Shown: positions 1-9,499, numbered from the stretch's first letter. The stretch is 64,000 nt of DNA from Halomonas sp. LBP4 (GCF_003202205.1 NZ_PDOG01000004.1:462641-526640), one strand, 5' to 3'. Made by a program: numbers and translations. Notes: generated from the letters alone by a model not told the origin.

Positions 1-595
1 CGTCCATGCGGCACACTTGGAAGGCGAAAGGAGCCTCAAGGACCGTGTCACCATGCAGAACTGGATCGAGTATCTGCAGGCGGAAATGGACGCCCTGGTG
101 GCCTACGAGGGTGGCCCGCGCTACACCTTCCGGCTCGAGGAAGACAGCGAGCGTGGGCTCTTCCTGCCCGCCGTCTCCCTGACCGCCCATGGCGTGACCA
201 CCGACTATGTGTGGGGCATCGATTTCTTCACCAGCGCCGATTACCGCATCATTGCCAGTCTCGGCGAGACCCTGGATGGCCTGCTGGAGGAGGGAGCCTA
301 TGTGGCTCGCGGCGAGCGCCAGAAGCCGGTCTCCACCTTCTATCAGGCGCTGGAATGGCTGATGGGGGAGGCCCAGCGCGGTCTCTCTATCCAGCGCTAC
401 AAGGGGCTGGGCGAGATGAACCCCGACCAGCTGTGGGACACCACCATGAATCCGGAGACGCGGCGCATGCTGCGGGTTTCCATCGAGGATGCGGTGGCCG
501 CCGACATGATGTTCAACACCCTCATGGGCGATGAGGTGGAGCCACGCCGTGACTTCATCGAACGCAACGCCCTGGTGGCCAACCTGGACGTCTGA
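1..595 (+). CDS. gyrB: DNA gyrase subunit B, C-terminal part (5' end outside window)
   Basis: This is the last 197 codons or so of the ATPase subunit of DNA gyrase, which introduces negative supercoils in the cytoplasm together with GyrA. The reading frame is open from base 2 to the TGA at 593-595. The C-terminal motif [20 protein letters not shown], followed by RRDFIERNA and the ending LVANLDV, is diagnostic of GyrB and distinguishes it from ParE. The N-terminal GHKL ATPase and the start of the TOPRIM domain lie upstream of the window. In related bacteria gyrB ends the dnaA-dnaN-recF-gyrB block, so the replication origin should lie a few kilobases to the left. A parS site begins 7 bp after the stop and a strong terminator about 50 bp after it. 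Confidence 0.97.
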   Translation, partial: VHAAHLEGERSLKDRVTMQNWIEYLQAEMDALVAYEGGPRYTFRLEEDSERGLFLPAVSLTAHGVTTDYVWGIDFFTSADYRIIASLGETLDGLLEEGAYVARGERQKPVSTFYQALEWLMGEAQRGLSIQRYKGLGEMNPDQLWDTTMNPETRRMLRVSIEDAVAADMMFNTLMGDEVEPRRDFIERNALVANLDV

Positions 596-602
596 GCCGA
601 GG

Positions 603-618
603 TGTTTCACGTGAAACA
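603..618. promoter_or_regulatory. parS: parS centromere site 1
   Basis: TGTTTCACGTGAAACA is a perfect 16-bp palindrome and an exact match to the canonical bacterial parS sequence bound by ParB. It lies in the gyrB / gmhB intergenic region, near the expected origin. ParB nucleates here and spreads on the DNA, and ParA moves the origin region; this is family knowledge. The match and its position are seen directly. Confidence 0.95.
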
Positions 619-647
619 CTCCTGAGCGCCGCGCGCCAAGGCCGAAC

Positions 648-682
648 AAAAACCCCGCAGGCTGCTTGCCTGCGGGGTTTTT
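648..682. terminator. Bidirectional rho-independent terminator between gyrB and gmhB
   Basis: A perfect 10-bp stem (CCCCGCAGGC / GCCTGCGGGG) closes a TGCTT loop and is flanked by five A on the left and five T on the right. It can therefore stop transcription of gyrB on the plus strand and of gmhB on the minus strand. Confidence 0.92.
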
Positions 683-710
683 GTCTGTCAGGAGCACTTA
701 CACTGCATTG

Positions 711-801
711 CTTGCAGCTTGCAGCTTGCAGCTTGCAGCTTGCAGCTTGCAGCTTGCAGCTTGCAGCTTGCAGCTTGCAGCTTGCAGCCTGCAGCCTGCA
801 G
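711..801. repeat. Heptanucleotide tandem repeat, 13 units
   Basis: Eleven exact CTTGCAG units are followed by two CCTGCAG units, 91 bp without interruption. The array ends one base before the TAG stop codon of gmhB (802-804 on the minus strand) and begins 28 bp after the terminator. Because the unit is 7 bp, unit gain or loss would shift any reading frame, but the array sits in untranslated sequence. Its purity suggests recent slippage expansion. Confidence 0.97.
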
Positions 802-1356
802 CTATCGGGTATCGAGGAGCCAGTCGACGAAGGCCGCCAGGTCGTCGAAGACAAGAACATCGTCCAGGCCCTTGCCATTGGCCAGTGTGCGTTCCCCCTT
901 GCCCGTCCTGACCAGCACCGGGCGGCAACCCAGCGGTTCGCCGGCCTGCAGGTCTCGCAGGCTATCGCCGACCATCCAGCTGCCCGCGAGGCTCTCGAGC
1001 TCCAGGGCATCGCGAATCTGCTCGAGGAGCCCGGGCAGCGGCTTGCGACAATCGCAGTCATCCTCGGGGCCATGCGGGCAGTAGGCGATATGGGCGATCT
1101 CGCCACCGGCCGCGGCGACTCGCCGCCTGAGCTCCTCGTGCATGGCGGCCAGGGTGGCTTCGTCGTAGAAACCGCGGGCGATACCTGACTGGTTGGTGGC
1201 CACCGCGACGGTCCAGCCGGCCCGGGTCAGCCGGGCGATGGCGGCAATGGCGGAGGGGTAGGGGAGCCATTCGTCGAGGGACTTCACGTAAGAGTCGGAA
1301 TCTCGGTTGATGACGCCGTCACGGTCGAGGATCACGAGCTTGGGTGGGTTGGCCAT
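802..1356 (-). CDS. gmhB: D-glycero-beta-D-manno-heptose-1,7-bisphosphate 7-phosphatase
   Basis: This 184-residue HAD-superfamily phosphatase removes the 7-phosphate from heptose 1,7-bisphosphate in ADP-heptose synthesis for lipopolysaccharide. The HAD nucleophile motif DRDGVIN has its aspartates at residues 11 and 13. The zinc-binding loop CPHxxxxxCxC (C93, H95, C101, C103) is typical of GmhB, and KP follows at 105-106. The length is normal for the family. The ATG lacks an obvious Shine-Dalgarno sequence. It is separated from glyS by 472 bp containing two parS sites. The same near-origin position next to glyQS is known in Pseudomonas. It works with HldE (14.6 kb) and HldD (5.0 kb), which are also in this window. 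Confidence 0.93.
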   Translation of the reverse strand: MANPPKLVILDRDGVINRDSDSYVKSLDEWLPYPSAIAAIARLTRAGWTVAVATNQSGIARGFYDEATLAAMHEELRRRVAAAGGEIAHIAYCPHGPEDDCDCRKPLPGLLEQIRDALELESLAGSWMVGDSLRDLQAGEPLGCRPVLVRTGKGERTLANGKGLDDVLVFDDLAAFVDWLLDTR

Positions 1357-1391
1357 GGGGAGGTCACGAATCAGTCGCTGGGGGTGCCCAG

Positions 1392-1407
1392 TGTTTCACG
1401 TGGAACA
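1392..1407. promoter_or_regulatory. parS: parS centromere site 2
   Basis: TGTTTCACGTGGAACA differs from the perfect palindrome at one base. On the other strand it reads TGTTCCACGTGAAACA, which is the classic degenerate parS form. It lies 36 bp upstream of the gmhB start codon. Confidence 0.93.
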
Positions 1408-1697
1408 TCCGGTTGCCAAGCGACGGAGAGAGATGCAGGGCTATCGCAATTGACTGTCGCGCGGGGCGTTCGGGGGCAGGCCGAAGAGGAGGTCCTACGC
1501 CAGGGGGAGGCAGATTCCGCCGAGCGGGTTGGCCATCCATGGCCAAATACCGGCCCTACAAGCGGAGCAGGATGCGAAAGCGCAGCAGGGCGTCGGTAGC
1601 AATGGGAGGAGTTAACAGCGCCTCCTCGCAGGCCTGCCGGCGGATCAGCCCCGAGCAATGCTGCTATCTGCGATTGCCCTGGGGAGAGGCCGGAGGA

Positions 1698-1713
1698 TGT
1701 TCCACGTGAAACA
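1698..1713. promoter_or_regulatory. parS: parS centromere site 3
   Basis: TGTTCCACGTGAAACA is the exact reverse complement of site 2. It lies about 115 bp beyond the 3' end of glyS. With sites 1 and 2 it makes three parS copies within 1.1 kb. Confidence 0.94.
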
Positions 1714-1828
1714 TCCCATGTCGGAGAGGCGCCTGGTGGAGGGGCAGCGGGGGCACATGTGCAACAGGACCAGGGCATGAAAATGGCCGGCGAATCCATC
1801 TCGCCGGCCCTGTGCGAGGGGAGTCCGG

Positions 1829-3901
1829 TTACTGCTGCAGCTGGGCGATATCGGCGACTTCCAGGAACAGCGCCTGCAGGCCCGCGAGCAGTGACAGCCG
1901 GTTGCGACGGACCGCCTCGTCCTCGGACATGACCATGACCTGGTCGAAGAAGGTGTCGACCGGTTCGCGCAGGCTCGACAGGGCGTCCAGTGCCTCGCGG
2001 TACCGCCCCTCGGCGAACAGCGGCATCACCGTTTCGCGGCGTTCGGCGAGGGCCGCATGGAGGGCCTTCTCGGCGGCTTCCTCGAGCAGTGCGGCATCCA
2101 CCCGTGTCGAGCCGTCGTGCTCCTGCTTGGCGAGGATATTGGAGACCCGCTTGTTGGCGGCGGCCAGGGCGGCGGCTTCCTCGCGGCTGGCGAAGGCGTG
2201 TACCGCCCGCAGGCGACGGGCGAAGTCGAGAGGCCGAGTGACCGGGCGTGCCCGCACGGCGAGATAGATCTCGGCCTCGATGCCCTCGTCCTGGCCCCAG
2301 GCGCGGAAGCGGTCGAGCATGTAATCGAGCACCTCATCGACCAGGGACTCGGCATAGGGCAGTTCCTGGTGCTGGGCGGCCGCCAGTTCGAGCAGCTCGC
2401 GCAGGTCGAGGGCGAGCTCGCCCTTGATCAGGATGTTGAGCACACCGATGGCGGCACGGCGCAGGGCGAAGGGGTCCTTGGTGCCGGTGGGCCGCTGGCC
2501 GATGCCGAAGATGCCGGTCAGGGTGTCGAGGCGGTCGGCCAGCGCCAGGGCCAGGCCGGTACGGGTGCGGGGGATCTCGTCGCCGGCGAAGCGGGGCAGG
2601 TACTGCTCTTCCAGGGCCTCGGCCACATCCTCGGGTTCGCCGTCGTGGGTGGCGTAGTAGCGGCCCATGGTGCCCTGCAGCTCGGGGAACTCCAGCACCA
2701 TCTCGGTGACCAGGTCGCACTTGGCCAGCTCCGCGGCACGCCGGGCATGAGCCACGTCGCCGTCGATGCGGCCGGCGATGAAGGCGGCCACGGCGGCGGT
2801 GCGGTGCGCCTTGTCGGCCAGGGTGCCGAGCTGTTTCTGGAACACCACGCCGGAGAGCCCGCCGATGTGGCTGGCCAGTGGCCGCTTGCGGTCGGTGTCG
2901 TAGAAGAAGGCGGCGTCGGCCAGGCGCGGGCGGATCACCTTCTCGTTGCCCTCGATCACCTGTTGGGGGTCCTGGCTGTCGATATTGGAGATGGTGATGA
3001 ACAGCGGCTTCAGGCCACCCTGCTCGTCGAGCAGGTGGAAGTATTTCTGGTTGGTCTTCATCGAGGAGATCAGGCACTCCGCCGGCACCTCGAGGAAGCG
3101 CTCGTCGAAGCTGCCGGTCAGGGCCACCGGCCACTCGACCAGGCCGCTGACCTCGGTGAGCAGTTCCTCGTCGATCACCGCCAGGCCATCCTGGACCTCG
3201 GCCTCGGCCAGCACCTGCTCGCGGATGCGCTCGCGGCGCTTGTCGCGGTCGGCCAGTACCCAGGCGGTCTCCAGCACGGCGAGGTAGTCGTCGGCATGGG
3301 CCAGTTCGATGGCGTCGGGCGCATGGAAGCGATGCCCGCGGGTGGTGCGGCCGGCGCGAAGGCCCAGGGCCTCGGCTTCGACCACCTCACTGCCGTAGAG
3401 CATCACCAGCCAGTGGACTGGACGGGAGAACTCGACCCGGGAGGCCCCCCAGCGCATGTTCTTGGGCACCGGCAGGGCGCCGATCGCCTTCTCGACGATG
3501 GCGGGCAGCAGGGCGGTGGTGGCCTCGCCCGGCTGTCGCTCGCGGTGGCCGAGCCATGTGCCCTTGTCGGTCTCCAGGTGGATCAAGTCGTCGACGATGA
3601 CGCCGCAGGAGCGGGCGAAGCCCTCGGCGGCCTTGGTCGGCTGGCCGTCCTTGAAGGCCGCGGCCAGCGCCGGGCCGCGCCGCTCGATCTCCCGGTCGGG
3701 CTGCTTGTCGGAGAGTTCACGGATCTGGACCGCCAGGCGTCGCGGGCTGGCATAGGCGAGCACCTCGCCGAAGGTGACCTCGGCCTCGGTCAGGCCGCGG
3801 CGGATGCCTTCGGCCAGGGCGTCGGAGAGGGTGTCGATGGCGCTCGGTGGCAGCTCCTCGACGCCCAGTTCAACCAGTAGGGTGTTGGCAGCCATGCTCA
3901 T
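1829..3901 (-). CDS. glyS: Glycyl-tRNA synthetase beta subunit
   Basis: The beta subunit (690 residues) of the heterotetrameric bacterial glycyl-tRNA synthetase carries the tRNA-binding part of the enzyme. The N-terminal [12 protein letters not shown], an internal FVHLDDEQGG-like region ([14 protein letters not shown]), and the C-terminal anticodon-binding region with [12 protein letters not shown] are characteristic. The length fits the family (about 690). The start codon overlaps the stop of glyQ as ATGA, which indicates translational coupling of the two subunits. The chosen start is supported by this overlap. Confidence 0.96.
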   Translation of the reverse strand: MSMAANTLLVELGVEELPPSAIDTLSDALAEGIRRGLTEAEVTFGEVLAYASPRRLAVQIRELSDKQPDREIERRGPALAAAFKDGQPTKAAEGFARSCGVIVDDLIHLETDKGTWLGHRERQPGEATTALLPAIVEKAIGALPVPKNMRWGASRVEFSRPVHWLVMLYGSEVVEAEALGLRAGRTTRGHRFHAPDAIELAHADDYLAVLETAWVLADRDKRRERIREQVLAEAEVQDGLAVIDEELLTEVSGLVEWPVALTGSFDERFLEVPAECLISSMKTNQKYFHLLDEQGGLKPLFITISNIDSQDPQQVIEGNEKVIRPRLADAAFFYDTDRKRPLASHIGGLSGVVFQKQLGTLADKAHRTAAVAAFIAGRIDGDVAHARRAAELAKCDLVTEMVLEFPELQGTMGRYYATHDGEPEDVAEALEEQYLPRFAGDEIPRTRTGLALALADRLDTLTGIFGIGQRPTGTKDPFALRRAAIGVLNILIKGELALDLRELLELAAAQHQELPYAESLVDEVLDYMLDRFRAWGQDEGIEAEIYLAVRARPVTRPLDFARRLRAVHAFASREEAAALAAANKRVSNILAKQEHDGSTRVDAALLEEAAEKALHAALAERRETVMPLFAEGRYREALDALSSLREPVDTFFDQVMVMSEDEAVRRNRLSLLAGLQALFLEVADIAQLQQ

Positions 3902-4851
3902 GCGTCTCCCTGTTCGGCGTCGGCCAGCAGTTCGTTGCGCAGGGCCTCGGGGGCCAGCGGGAAGCCGGCGGCCTTGCGTGATGCGTAATAGGCGTGGGCC
4001 ACGTCACGGGCCATGGTGCGAACCCGCAGGATGTAGCGCTGGCGTTCGGTGACCGAGATGGCGTGACGGGCGTCCAGCAGGTTGAAGGTGTGCGAGGCCT
4101 TGAGCACCTGCTCGTAGGCGGGCAGTGGCAGGGACGCCTCGAGCAGCTTGGTGCACTCCCGCTCCTGGTGGTCGAAGGCAGCGAACAGCGCCGGCACGTC
4201 GGCGTGCTCGAAGTTGTAGGCAGACTGCTCGCGCTCGTTCTGCAGATAGACGTCGCCGTAGCTGACGCGGGTGCCATCCGGTGCCATGGTCCAGACCAGG
4301 TCGTAGACGCTGTCGACGTCCTGCAGGTACATGGCGATGCGCTCGAGGCCGTAGGTCAGCTCACCGGTGACCGGGTAGCACTCCAGGCCGCCGGCCTGCT
4401 GGAAATAGGTGAACTGGGTCACCTCCATGCCGTTGAGCCAGACTTCCCAGCCCAGCCCCCAGGCACCGAGGGTGGGAGACTCCCAGTTGTCCTCGACGAA
4501 GCGGATGTCGTGCACCAGCGGGTCGAGGCCCAGGCGCTTCAGCGAGCCCAGGTAGAGCTCCTGCAACTCGGCGGGGGATGGCTTCATCACCACCTGGAAC
4601 TGGTAGTAGTGCTGCAGGCGGTTGGGGTTCTCGCCGTAGCGGCCGTCGGTGGGCCGGCGGGAGGGCTGTACGTAGGCGGCATTCCAGGTCTCGGGGCCGA
4701 TGGAGCGCAGGAAGGTGGCCGGGTGGAAGGTGCCGGCACCGACTTCCATGTCCAGGGGCTGCAGGATCACGCAGCCCTGTTCGGCCCAGTACTGCTGCAG
4801 GGCGAGGATCAGGCCCTGGAAGGTTGCCACGTCTGGCGTCGACTGTGTCAT
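3898..4851 (-). CDS. glyQ: Glycyl-tRNA synthetase alpha subunit
   Basis: The alpha subunit (317 residues) forms glycyl-adenylate and, with GlyS, charges tRNA-Gly. The family signatures [44 protein letters not shown] and [20 protein letters not shown] are intact. The start MTQSTPDV places the conserved FQGLIL block at the usual distance from the N terminus. An in-frame ATG 21 bp upstream (4872) is an alternative, and neither has a clear ribosome binding site. The open frame continues far upstream, but only as the antisense of hldD. The gene diverges from hldD across about 100 bp that must hold both promoters. Confidence 0.95.
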   Translation of the reverse strand: MTQSTPDVATFQGLILALQQYWAEQGCVILQPLDMEVGAGTFHPATFLRSIGPETWNAAYVQPSRRPTDGRYGENPNRLQHYYQFQVVMKPSPAELQELYLGSLKRLGLDPLVHDIRFVEDNWESPTLGAWGLGWEVWLNGMEVTQFTYFQQAGGLECYPVTGELTYGLERIAMYLQDVDSVYDLVWTMAPDGTRVSYGDVYLQNEREQSAYNFEHADVPALFAAFDHQERECTKLLEASLPLPAYEQVLKASHTFNLLDARHAISVTERQRYILRVRTMARDVAHAYYASRKAAGFPLAPEALRNELLADAEQGDA

Positions 4852-4953
4852 TGCGAAAGCACCGTTGGCCATGAATTCACGAGGCGTCAAGTATACAATC
4901 ACAGGCAGATCGGTTATAGGCGCAGTCCGCTGTGCCCCAACGAGGACATCCCA

Positions 4954-5910
4954 ATGATCGTAGTGACAGGCGGAGCCGGCTTCATCGGCTCGAATCTGGT
5001 CAAGGCACTCAACGCCCGCCGCCGCGACGACGTGCTGGTGGTCGACGACCTCTCCGACGGCACCAAGTTCGTCAACCTGGCCGACTGCACCCTCGGCGAC
5101 TACCTGGACAAGGACGACTTCCGCGCCCGGGTCGAGGCGGTGTTGCGCGGCGAACCCTCCAGGCTGCCGCCGATCGAGGCGATCTTCCACGAGGGGGCCT
5201 GCTCCGACACCACCGAGTGGGACGGCCGCTTCATGCTCGACAACAACTTCGAGTACTCGAAGGTGCTGCTGCACTTCTGCCAGCGGCAGGGCATTCCCTT
5301 CCTCTACGCCTCCTCGGCGGCCACCTACGGCGGCAGCGAGGTGTTCGTGGAGGCACCGGAGCACGAGAAGCCGCTCAACGTCTACGGCTACTCCAAGCTG
5401 CTGTTCGACCAGTACGTGCGGGCGCGCTGGGATGACTTCCAGAGCCAGGTGGTGGGCTTTCGCTACTTCAACGTCTATGGCCCCCGCGAACAGCACAAGG
5501 GCAAGATGGCCAGCGTCGCCTACCACCACCACACCCAGGTGAGCGCCGGCGAGAATCTCAAGCTGTTCGGCGCCTGGGACGGCTATGAAGCGGGCATGCA
5601 GAGCCGCGACTTCGTCTACGTGGGCGACGTGGTCGACGTCAACCTGTGGTTCCTGGACCACCCGGAGCGGTCCGGCATCTTCAACCTGGGGACCGGCCGC
5701 GCCGAGCCGTTCAAGGCGATCGGCGAGGCGGTAATCGGCTTCCACGGCAAGGGCGAGATCGAGTACATCGACTTCCCCGAGGAACTCAAGGGACGCTACC
5801 AGAGCTACACCCGGGCCGATATCTCGCGGCTGCGCGAGGCCGGCTATGACCGCGAGTTTCGTACCGTCGCCGAGGGGGTACGCGAGTACCTGGAGTGGCT
5901 GCATGGCTGA
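4954..5910 (+). CDS. hldD: ADP-L-glycero-D-manno-heptose 6-epimerase
   Basis: This 318-residue NAD(P)-dependent short-chain dehydrogenase converts ADP-D,D-heptose to ADP-L,D-heptose, the sugar donor for the lipopolysaccharide inner core. The N-terminal Rossmann motif [11 protein letters not shown], the catalytic YGYSK and the family block [12 protein letters not shown] are present. A ribosome binding site (GAGGA, 4942-4946) lies 7 bp before the ATG, which fixes the start within a much longer open frame. Its last 8 bases overlap the start of waaF, so epimerase and heptosyltransferase are co-translated. Confidence 0.96.
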   Translation: MIVVTGGAGFIGSNLVKALNARRRDDVLVVDDLSDGTKFVNLADCTLGDYLDKDDFRARVEAVLRGEPSRLPPIEAIFHEGACSDTTEWDGRFMLDNNFEYSKVLLHFCQRQGIPFLYASSAATYGGSEVFVEAPEHEKPLNVYGYSKLLFDQYVRARWDDFQSQVVGFRYFNVYGPREQHKGKMASVAYHHHTQVSAGENLKLFGAWDGYEAGMQSRDFVYVGDVVDVNLWFLDHPERSGIFNLGTGRAEPFKAIGEAVIGFHGKGEIEYIDFPEELKGRYQSYTRADISRLREAGYDREFRTVAEGVREYLEWLHG

Positions 5911-6961
5911 GGCCGGTACCGCGCCCCCGCCGACGGGCGAGCGGATCCTGGTGGTGGGACCTTCCTGGGTGGGTGACATGGTCATGGCCCAGAGCCTGCT
6001 GATGACCCTCAAGGCGCGTCATCCCGGTTGCCGGATCGGCGTGGTGGCCCCGGCCTGGTCGCGGCCGATCCTCGAGCGCATGGCGGAGGTCGACGAGGTG
6101 GCGTGTCTCGAGACGGGCCACGGCGAGTTCGGCTGGCGGGCCCGGCGGGCACTGGCCAGGGATCTGCGCGGACGCTTCGATCGAGCCATCGTGCTGCCGC
6201 GCTCCTGGAAGTCGGCCCTGGTGCCCTTCCTGGCAGGCATTCCACGGCGTATCGGTTTCACCGGCGAACAGCGCTATGGCCTGCTCAATGACCGCCGCCG
6301 GCTCGACAAGACGGTGCTGGACCAGACCGTCAAGCGCTTCGTCGCCCTCGGCCTGCCCGCCGTGCAGGCCGAGCCGGGGACCTTTGCCATTCCCCCTCCG
6401 CGGCTCGCCGTCGATGCCGACAACCTCGATGAATTGCGCGCGGCCCTCGGGCTCTCGTCGCGGCCCGCCATCGGCATGATGCCGGGAGCGGAATACGGCC
6501 CGGCCAAGCAGTGGCCGCTCGCCTACTTCCGCGAACTGGCCGCACGGCTCGTGACCGAAGGCTTCGAGGTCAGGGTCCTGGGGGGGCCAAAGGACGAGGC
6601 CGCCGGCGAGACGATCAGCGCGGGACAGGCCCATGTGCACAACCTGTGCGGACGCACCCGGCTGGCCGATGCGGTGGACCTGCTGGCGGACTGCCGCCAG
6701 GTGGTCACCAACGATTCGGGCCTGATGCATGTGGCGGCCGCCGTGGGCACCCGGGTCCAGGCGATCTATGGCTCCTCCTCGCCACGCTACACTCCGCCGC
6801 TGACCGACAATGCCGAGATCCATTATCTCGGCCTCTCCTGCTCGCCCTGTTTCGAGCGGACCTGCCCGCTCGGGCATACCCACTGTCTGGTGCAGTTGCC
6901 TCCGGAGCGTCTGCTGAAGGCGGTGCTGGCGTCGACCGAGACGGTCATCGCCCGGGGGTAG
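5903..6961 (+). CDS. waaF: ADP-heptose:LPS heptosyltransferase II
   Basis: This GT9-family enzyme of 352 residues transfers the second L,D-heptose to the inner core on the cytoplasmic side of the inner membrane. It begins with [20 protein letters not shown], the typical WaaF nucleotide-sugar domain entry, and has [24 protein letters not shown] and [11 protein letters not shown]. The C-terminal [17 protein letters not shown] cysteine block is typical of heptosyltransferase II. The start was chosen at the ATG overlapping the hldD stop; the upstream in-frame part is hldD read in another frame. It converges on the OpgB-like gene with a gap of only 7 bp. Confidence 0.94.
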   Translation: MAEAGTAPPPTGERILVVGPSWVGDMVMAQSLLMTLKARHPGCRIGVVAPAWSRPILERMAEVDEVACLETGHGEFGWRARRALARDLRGRFDRAIVLPRSWKSALVPFLAGIPRRIGFTGEQRYGLLNDRRRLDKTVLDQTVKRFVALGLPAVQAEPGTFAIPPPRLAVDADNLDELRAALGLSSRPAIGMMPGAEYGPAKQWPLAYFRELAARLVTEGFEVRVLGGPKDEAAGETISAGQAHVHNLCGRTRLADAVDLLADCRQVVTNDSGLMHVAAAVGTRVQAIYGSSSPRYTPPLTDNAEIHYLGLSCSPCFERTCPLGHTHCLVQLPPERLLKAVLASTETVIARG

Positions 6962-6968
6962 CTGCGGT

Positions 6969-8642
6969 TCACTGCACCATGGCGGGCTCCTCGCCGGTGG
7001 CATCCTCCGGGTTCTCCACGACCTGCTCCTGCTCCGGCGGCGCTTCCTCGGGCGGCCGCTCGGGTACCAGCCCATCCCACATGTGTTTCTGCAGCGCCGT
7101 CTCTTCGCGTAGACGGTCGTTGACGAGCTCCCTGTCGTACAGTTCCAGCAGGGTCGGAGAGGAGGAGAGCAGCGAGGCACCCAGGCCGGCACGGTTATCC
7201 TCGATCTCGAACCCCATGGCCTCGAGCACGGTCGGCAGGACGTCGAGCATAGAGGACTCACGCCGCACCCGGCCCAGCGGGACCTCGGGGCCCAGCAGCA
7301 TGAAGGTGTTGTCTCGTTCGTCGCGGATCAGGTCGTCCCATGCCGAGACGCGCATGGTCAGGTGGTCGCTGGCGATCACCACCAGGGTGTTCTCCAGCAG
7401 GCCCTCGGCCTCGAGCCGCTCGACCAGGTTCCGGGCCAGCCAGGCCGAACACTCGACCGAATAGAGGATGTCGGCACCATCGAATTCGCCCTGGCGATCG
7501 ATGCAGCTCTGCGCCGGATAGCCGTAGGGCGCGTGGCCGGACAGGCTCAGGGTGACGACGCCCCAGGGGTCGCCGGTCTCGTCCAGGCGGCGAATCTCCT
7601 CCAGGGTGAAGGCGTAGAGGGAGTCGTCGTATAGCCCCCAGTTGTTGAGATACTCGGGATCCTCGAGCCGCGGGCGCAGCTCCTCACGGCCCAGCACGGT
7701 ATCGAAGCCGTGGTCCTCGTAGAAGACACCCTTGCCGGCGAAGGCCGTGCTGGCGCCGCCCAGGTAGGCGAGTCGATAGCCCTGGTCGGCGAGCAGGTCG
7801 CCGAGGCAGTCGATGCCGGGCACCACCTGGCCCAGGGGCTCGAACTGGCTGTCGTGGAGCAGGCCGGCGGGCATCAGTGGCGTGCCGCACTGGCTGGCGA
7901 TCATGCCGGCCATGGTCCAGCCGGTGTTGTCGAGCTGGCGCACGGCCTCGAAGACCCGTCCCTGCTCGCCGAGGGCTTCCAGATCGGCATAGGCATCGCC
8001 GAAGCGCTCGCGGTCGCCGTAGGTGCGCTCGATGCTCTCCAGGTAGAGCAGCAGCAGGTTGGGCGGGTCCGCGGGGGCCTGCCGGATCACCGGCGCGACA
8101 TAGCGGCGCTCCAGCCAGGCGCCGTCGTCGGTGACGATGGCGGCCCCGCGCTGGGTGATGCCGAAGAGCAGGGGGTTGCTGGCCAGCAGGCCCAGGGCCA
8201 GCAGACGCTCCCAGAGCCGCCAGCGGTGATCCCTCCTGATCAACCAGGTGAAGGAGGCGAGCAGTGCGACCATCGACAGGTTGTAGAGCACCGCGGCCAG
8301 CTTGCGGTCGACGCCGCCGTGATCGGTCATGCCCGCCTGCAGGTGGAAGAACACCGCTCCCAGGTCGACGTTGCCGAAGCTGGCGGCCAGGTAGACATAG
8401 AGCCCCCAGAGGGCGATGGGCAGCAGCGACCAGGGCCAGACGCGGACCGGCGGACGCGGATGGCGCGGTGCCCCCCAGCGCAGCAACCAGCCCAGCCCGA
8501 GCCAGGCGCCGGCGATCGGCACCAGGCCCCAGGGGGGCAGCAGGGTCACGGTCACGGCGGCATGGCCGATCCACAGCCCGATGACGAGCAGGACCCACCA
8601 GCGAGGTCGGCGCAGGGGGGCGAGGGTGGCAGGGAGGGGCAT
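6969..8642 (-). CDS. OpgB-like phosphoglycerol/phosphoethanolamine transferase (membrane sulfatase-fold protein)
   Basis: A 557-residue inner-membrane protein of the alkaline-phosphatase / sulfatase superfamily. Four or five hydrophobic segments occupy about residues 15-165. The periplasmic catalytic domain follows, with metal/nucleophile region YLESIE near 200, the block NTGWTMAGMIASQCG around 239-252 (probable nucleophile T243) and SDH. The last block closely resembles OpgB (MdoB), which moves phosphoglycerol from phosphatidylglycerol to periplasmic glucans. Because it lies in a core-lipopolysaccharide island, it may instead decorate core sugars. The C-terminal 35 residues are rich in Glu and Pro and look disordered. 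The substrate is inferred; the fold is clear. Confidence 0.82.
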   Translation of the reverse strand: MPLPATLAPLRRPRWWVLLVIGLWIGHAAVTVTLLPPWGLVPIAGAWLGLGWLLRWGAPRHPRPPVRVWPWSLLPIALWGLYVYLAASFGNVDLGAVFFHLQAGMTDHGGVDRKLAAVLYNLSMVALLASFTWLIRRDHRWRLWERLLALGLLASNPLLFGITQRGAAIVTDDGAWLERRYVAPVIRQAPADPPNLLLLYLESIERTYGDRERFGDAYADLEALGEQGRVFEAVRQLDNTGWTMAGMIASQCGTPLMPAGLLHDSQFEPLGQVVPGIDCLGDLLADQGYRLAYLGGASTAFAGKGVFYEDHGFDTVLGREELRPRLEDPEYLNNWGLYDDSLYAFTLEEIRRLDETGDPWGVVTLSLSGHAPYGYPAQSCIDRQGEFDGADILYSVECSAWLARNLVERLEAEGLLENTLVVIASDHLTMRVSAWDDLIRDERDNTFMLLGPEVPLGRVRRESSMLDVLPTVLEAMGFEIEDNRAGLGASLLSSSPTLLELYDRELVNDRLREETALQKHMWDGLVPERPPEEAPPEQEQVVENPEDATGEEPAMVQ

Positions 8643-8695
8643 GACGATATCCCGGTTGGGTTCGCGGTTAGCTTATCAAGGCGGAGCAGCGGGAT

Positions 8696-8732
8696 GGAGC
8701 CCCGGCCGCCTTTGCGGCGCGGCCGGGGCTCC
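8696..8732 (-). terminator. Hairpin after the GT2 gene, probable terminator
   Basis: A perfect 14-bp inverted repeat (GGAGCCCCGGCCGC / GCGGCCGGGGCTCC) with a 9-base loop lies 2 bp beyond the stop of the GT2 gene and before the OpgB-like gene. No T-run follows, so it may be a pause or processing hairpin rather than an intrinsic terminator. Confidence 0.6.
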
Positions 8733-8734
8733 CG

Positions 8735-9499
8735 TCACTCATCGTCCCGGTGACTGTCGTTCTCGTACAGTTCGTTGAGCTTGGCGTACTTCATGTAGGC
8801 ATGGAAGGCGGTAGTGATGGCCACGGTCAGGCCATCGGCCCCCTGGAGGATGCCGCCCTTGAGGATCAGCTTGCGCAGGGTCGCGCTCGCGGCATGCAGG
8901 GCGGGCCGCCACGCCGAGGGGGTGACCCCTCGCTCCTTCATGGCCCAGGCATCCCGGGTGGACAGCTGATCGATACGCTGTATCCAGTGGGAGAGGCCAT
9001 CGTAGGTGAAGTGACGGATGTGCGCGCCGGTATCCTGGACCCTGGGTGCGCGCACCGAGGCGTGGCCCTTCTTCGGCAGGTAGCCCGAGGTGGTGCGGTT
9101 GTAGAGCCGGACCACCCTGTCCGGGTAGAACCCCGCCGCCCTGATCCAGTGGTTGGCGCAGAAGTTGCGGCGGTTGAAGCGGTAGGCCAGGGCGGGATCA
9201 TCCAGCGTCAGGGCCTGGATGGCGGCCACCGCATCCTCCTCCAGCCGCTCGTCCGCATCCAGGCTGAGGATCCAGTCGTTGGCGGCATGGGGAACGCCGT
9301 GGGCCTTCTGGGGGCCGTCACCGAGGTATTCCTGCAGCAGGACCCGCGCTCCCTTGCCTTCGGCGATGCGGACGGTGTCGTCCTGGCTCAGCGAATCGAC
9401 GACGATGATCTCGCTGCAGACCCGCTGCAGGGAGTCGATGCAGGCGGCGATCCGCTGCTGCTCGTTGAGCGTGATGACGATGCCGGTGATGGGCTTCAT
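8735..9499 (-). CDS. Glycosyltransferase family 2 (WaaE/KdtX-like)
   Basis: This 254-residue GT-A fold enzyme probably adds a sugar, classically glucose in the WaaE group, to the lipopolysaccharide inner core. The N-terminal GIVITLNEQQRIAACIDSL, the VVDSLSQDDT strand, and the metal-binding DADERL motif are the GT2 hallmarks. RFNRRNFCANHWIRAAGFYPD and the RLYNR / KKGHASV blocks match the WaaE-type subgroup. No transmembrane segment is evident. The start overlaps the stop of the upstream GT9 gene as ATGA, so the two are translationally coupled. The acceptor sugar cannot be told from the sequence. Confidence 0.88.
   Translation of the reverse strand: MKPITGIVITLNEQQRIAACIDSLQRVCSEIIVVDSLSQDDTVRIAEGKGARVLLQEYLGDGPQKAHGVPHAANDWILSLDADERLEEDAVAAIQALTLDDPALAYRFNRRNFCANHWIRAAGFYPDRVVRLYNRTTSGYLPKKGHASVRAPRVQDTGAHIRHFTYDGLSHWIQRIDQLSTRDAWAMKERGVTPSAWRPALHAASATLRKLILKGGILQGADGLTVAITTAFHAYMKYAKLNELYENDSHRDDE

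Larger units (their letters stand above)
1357..1828. other. Gene-free spacer between glyS and gmhB carrying two parS sites
   Basis: These 472 bp hold no convincing gene. Minus-strand and plus-strand frames are open here, but they owe part of their length to GC bias and the parS repeats themselves. The only recognisable elements are the two parS sites at 1392 and 1698. An imperfect hairpin-rich segment lies near the glyS stop. Confidence 0.7.

Noticed and set aside
698..1188. Open frames with repeated QLAACSL or CKLQAAS peptides
   Set aside because: They are translations of the heptanucleotide array and have no coding features.
1371..1799. 142-codon minus-strand open frame in the glyS / gmhB spacer
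   Set aside because: Its peptides DVSRGTS and DVPRETL are simply parS sites read as codons, a well-known artefact; there is no ribosome binding site and no family similarity.
2057..3880. 607-codon open frame on the plus strand opposite glyS
   Set aside because: It is the GC-rich antisense shadow of glyS, which has clear family motifs on the minus strand.
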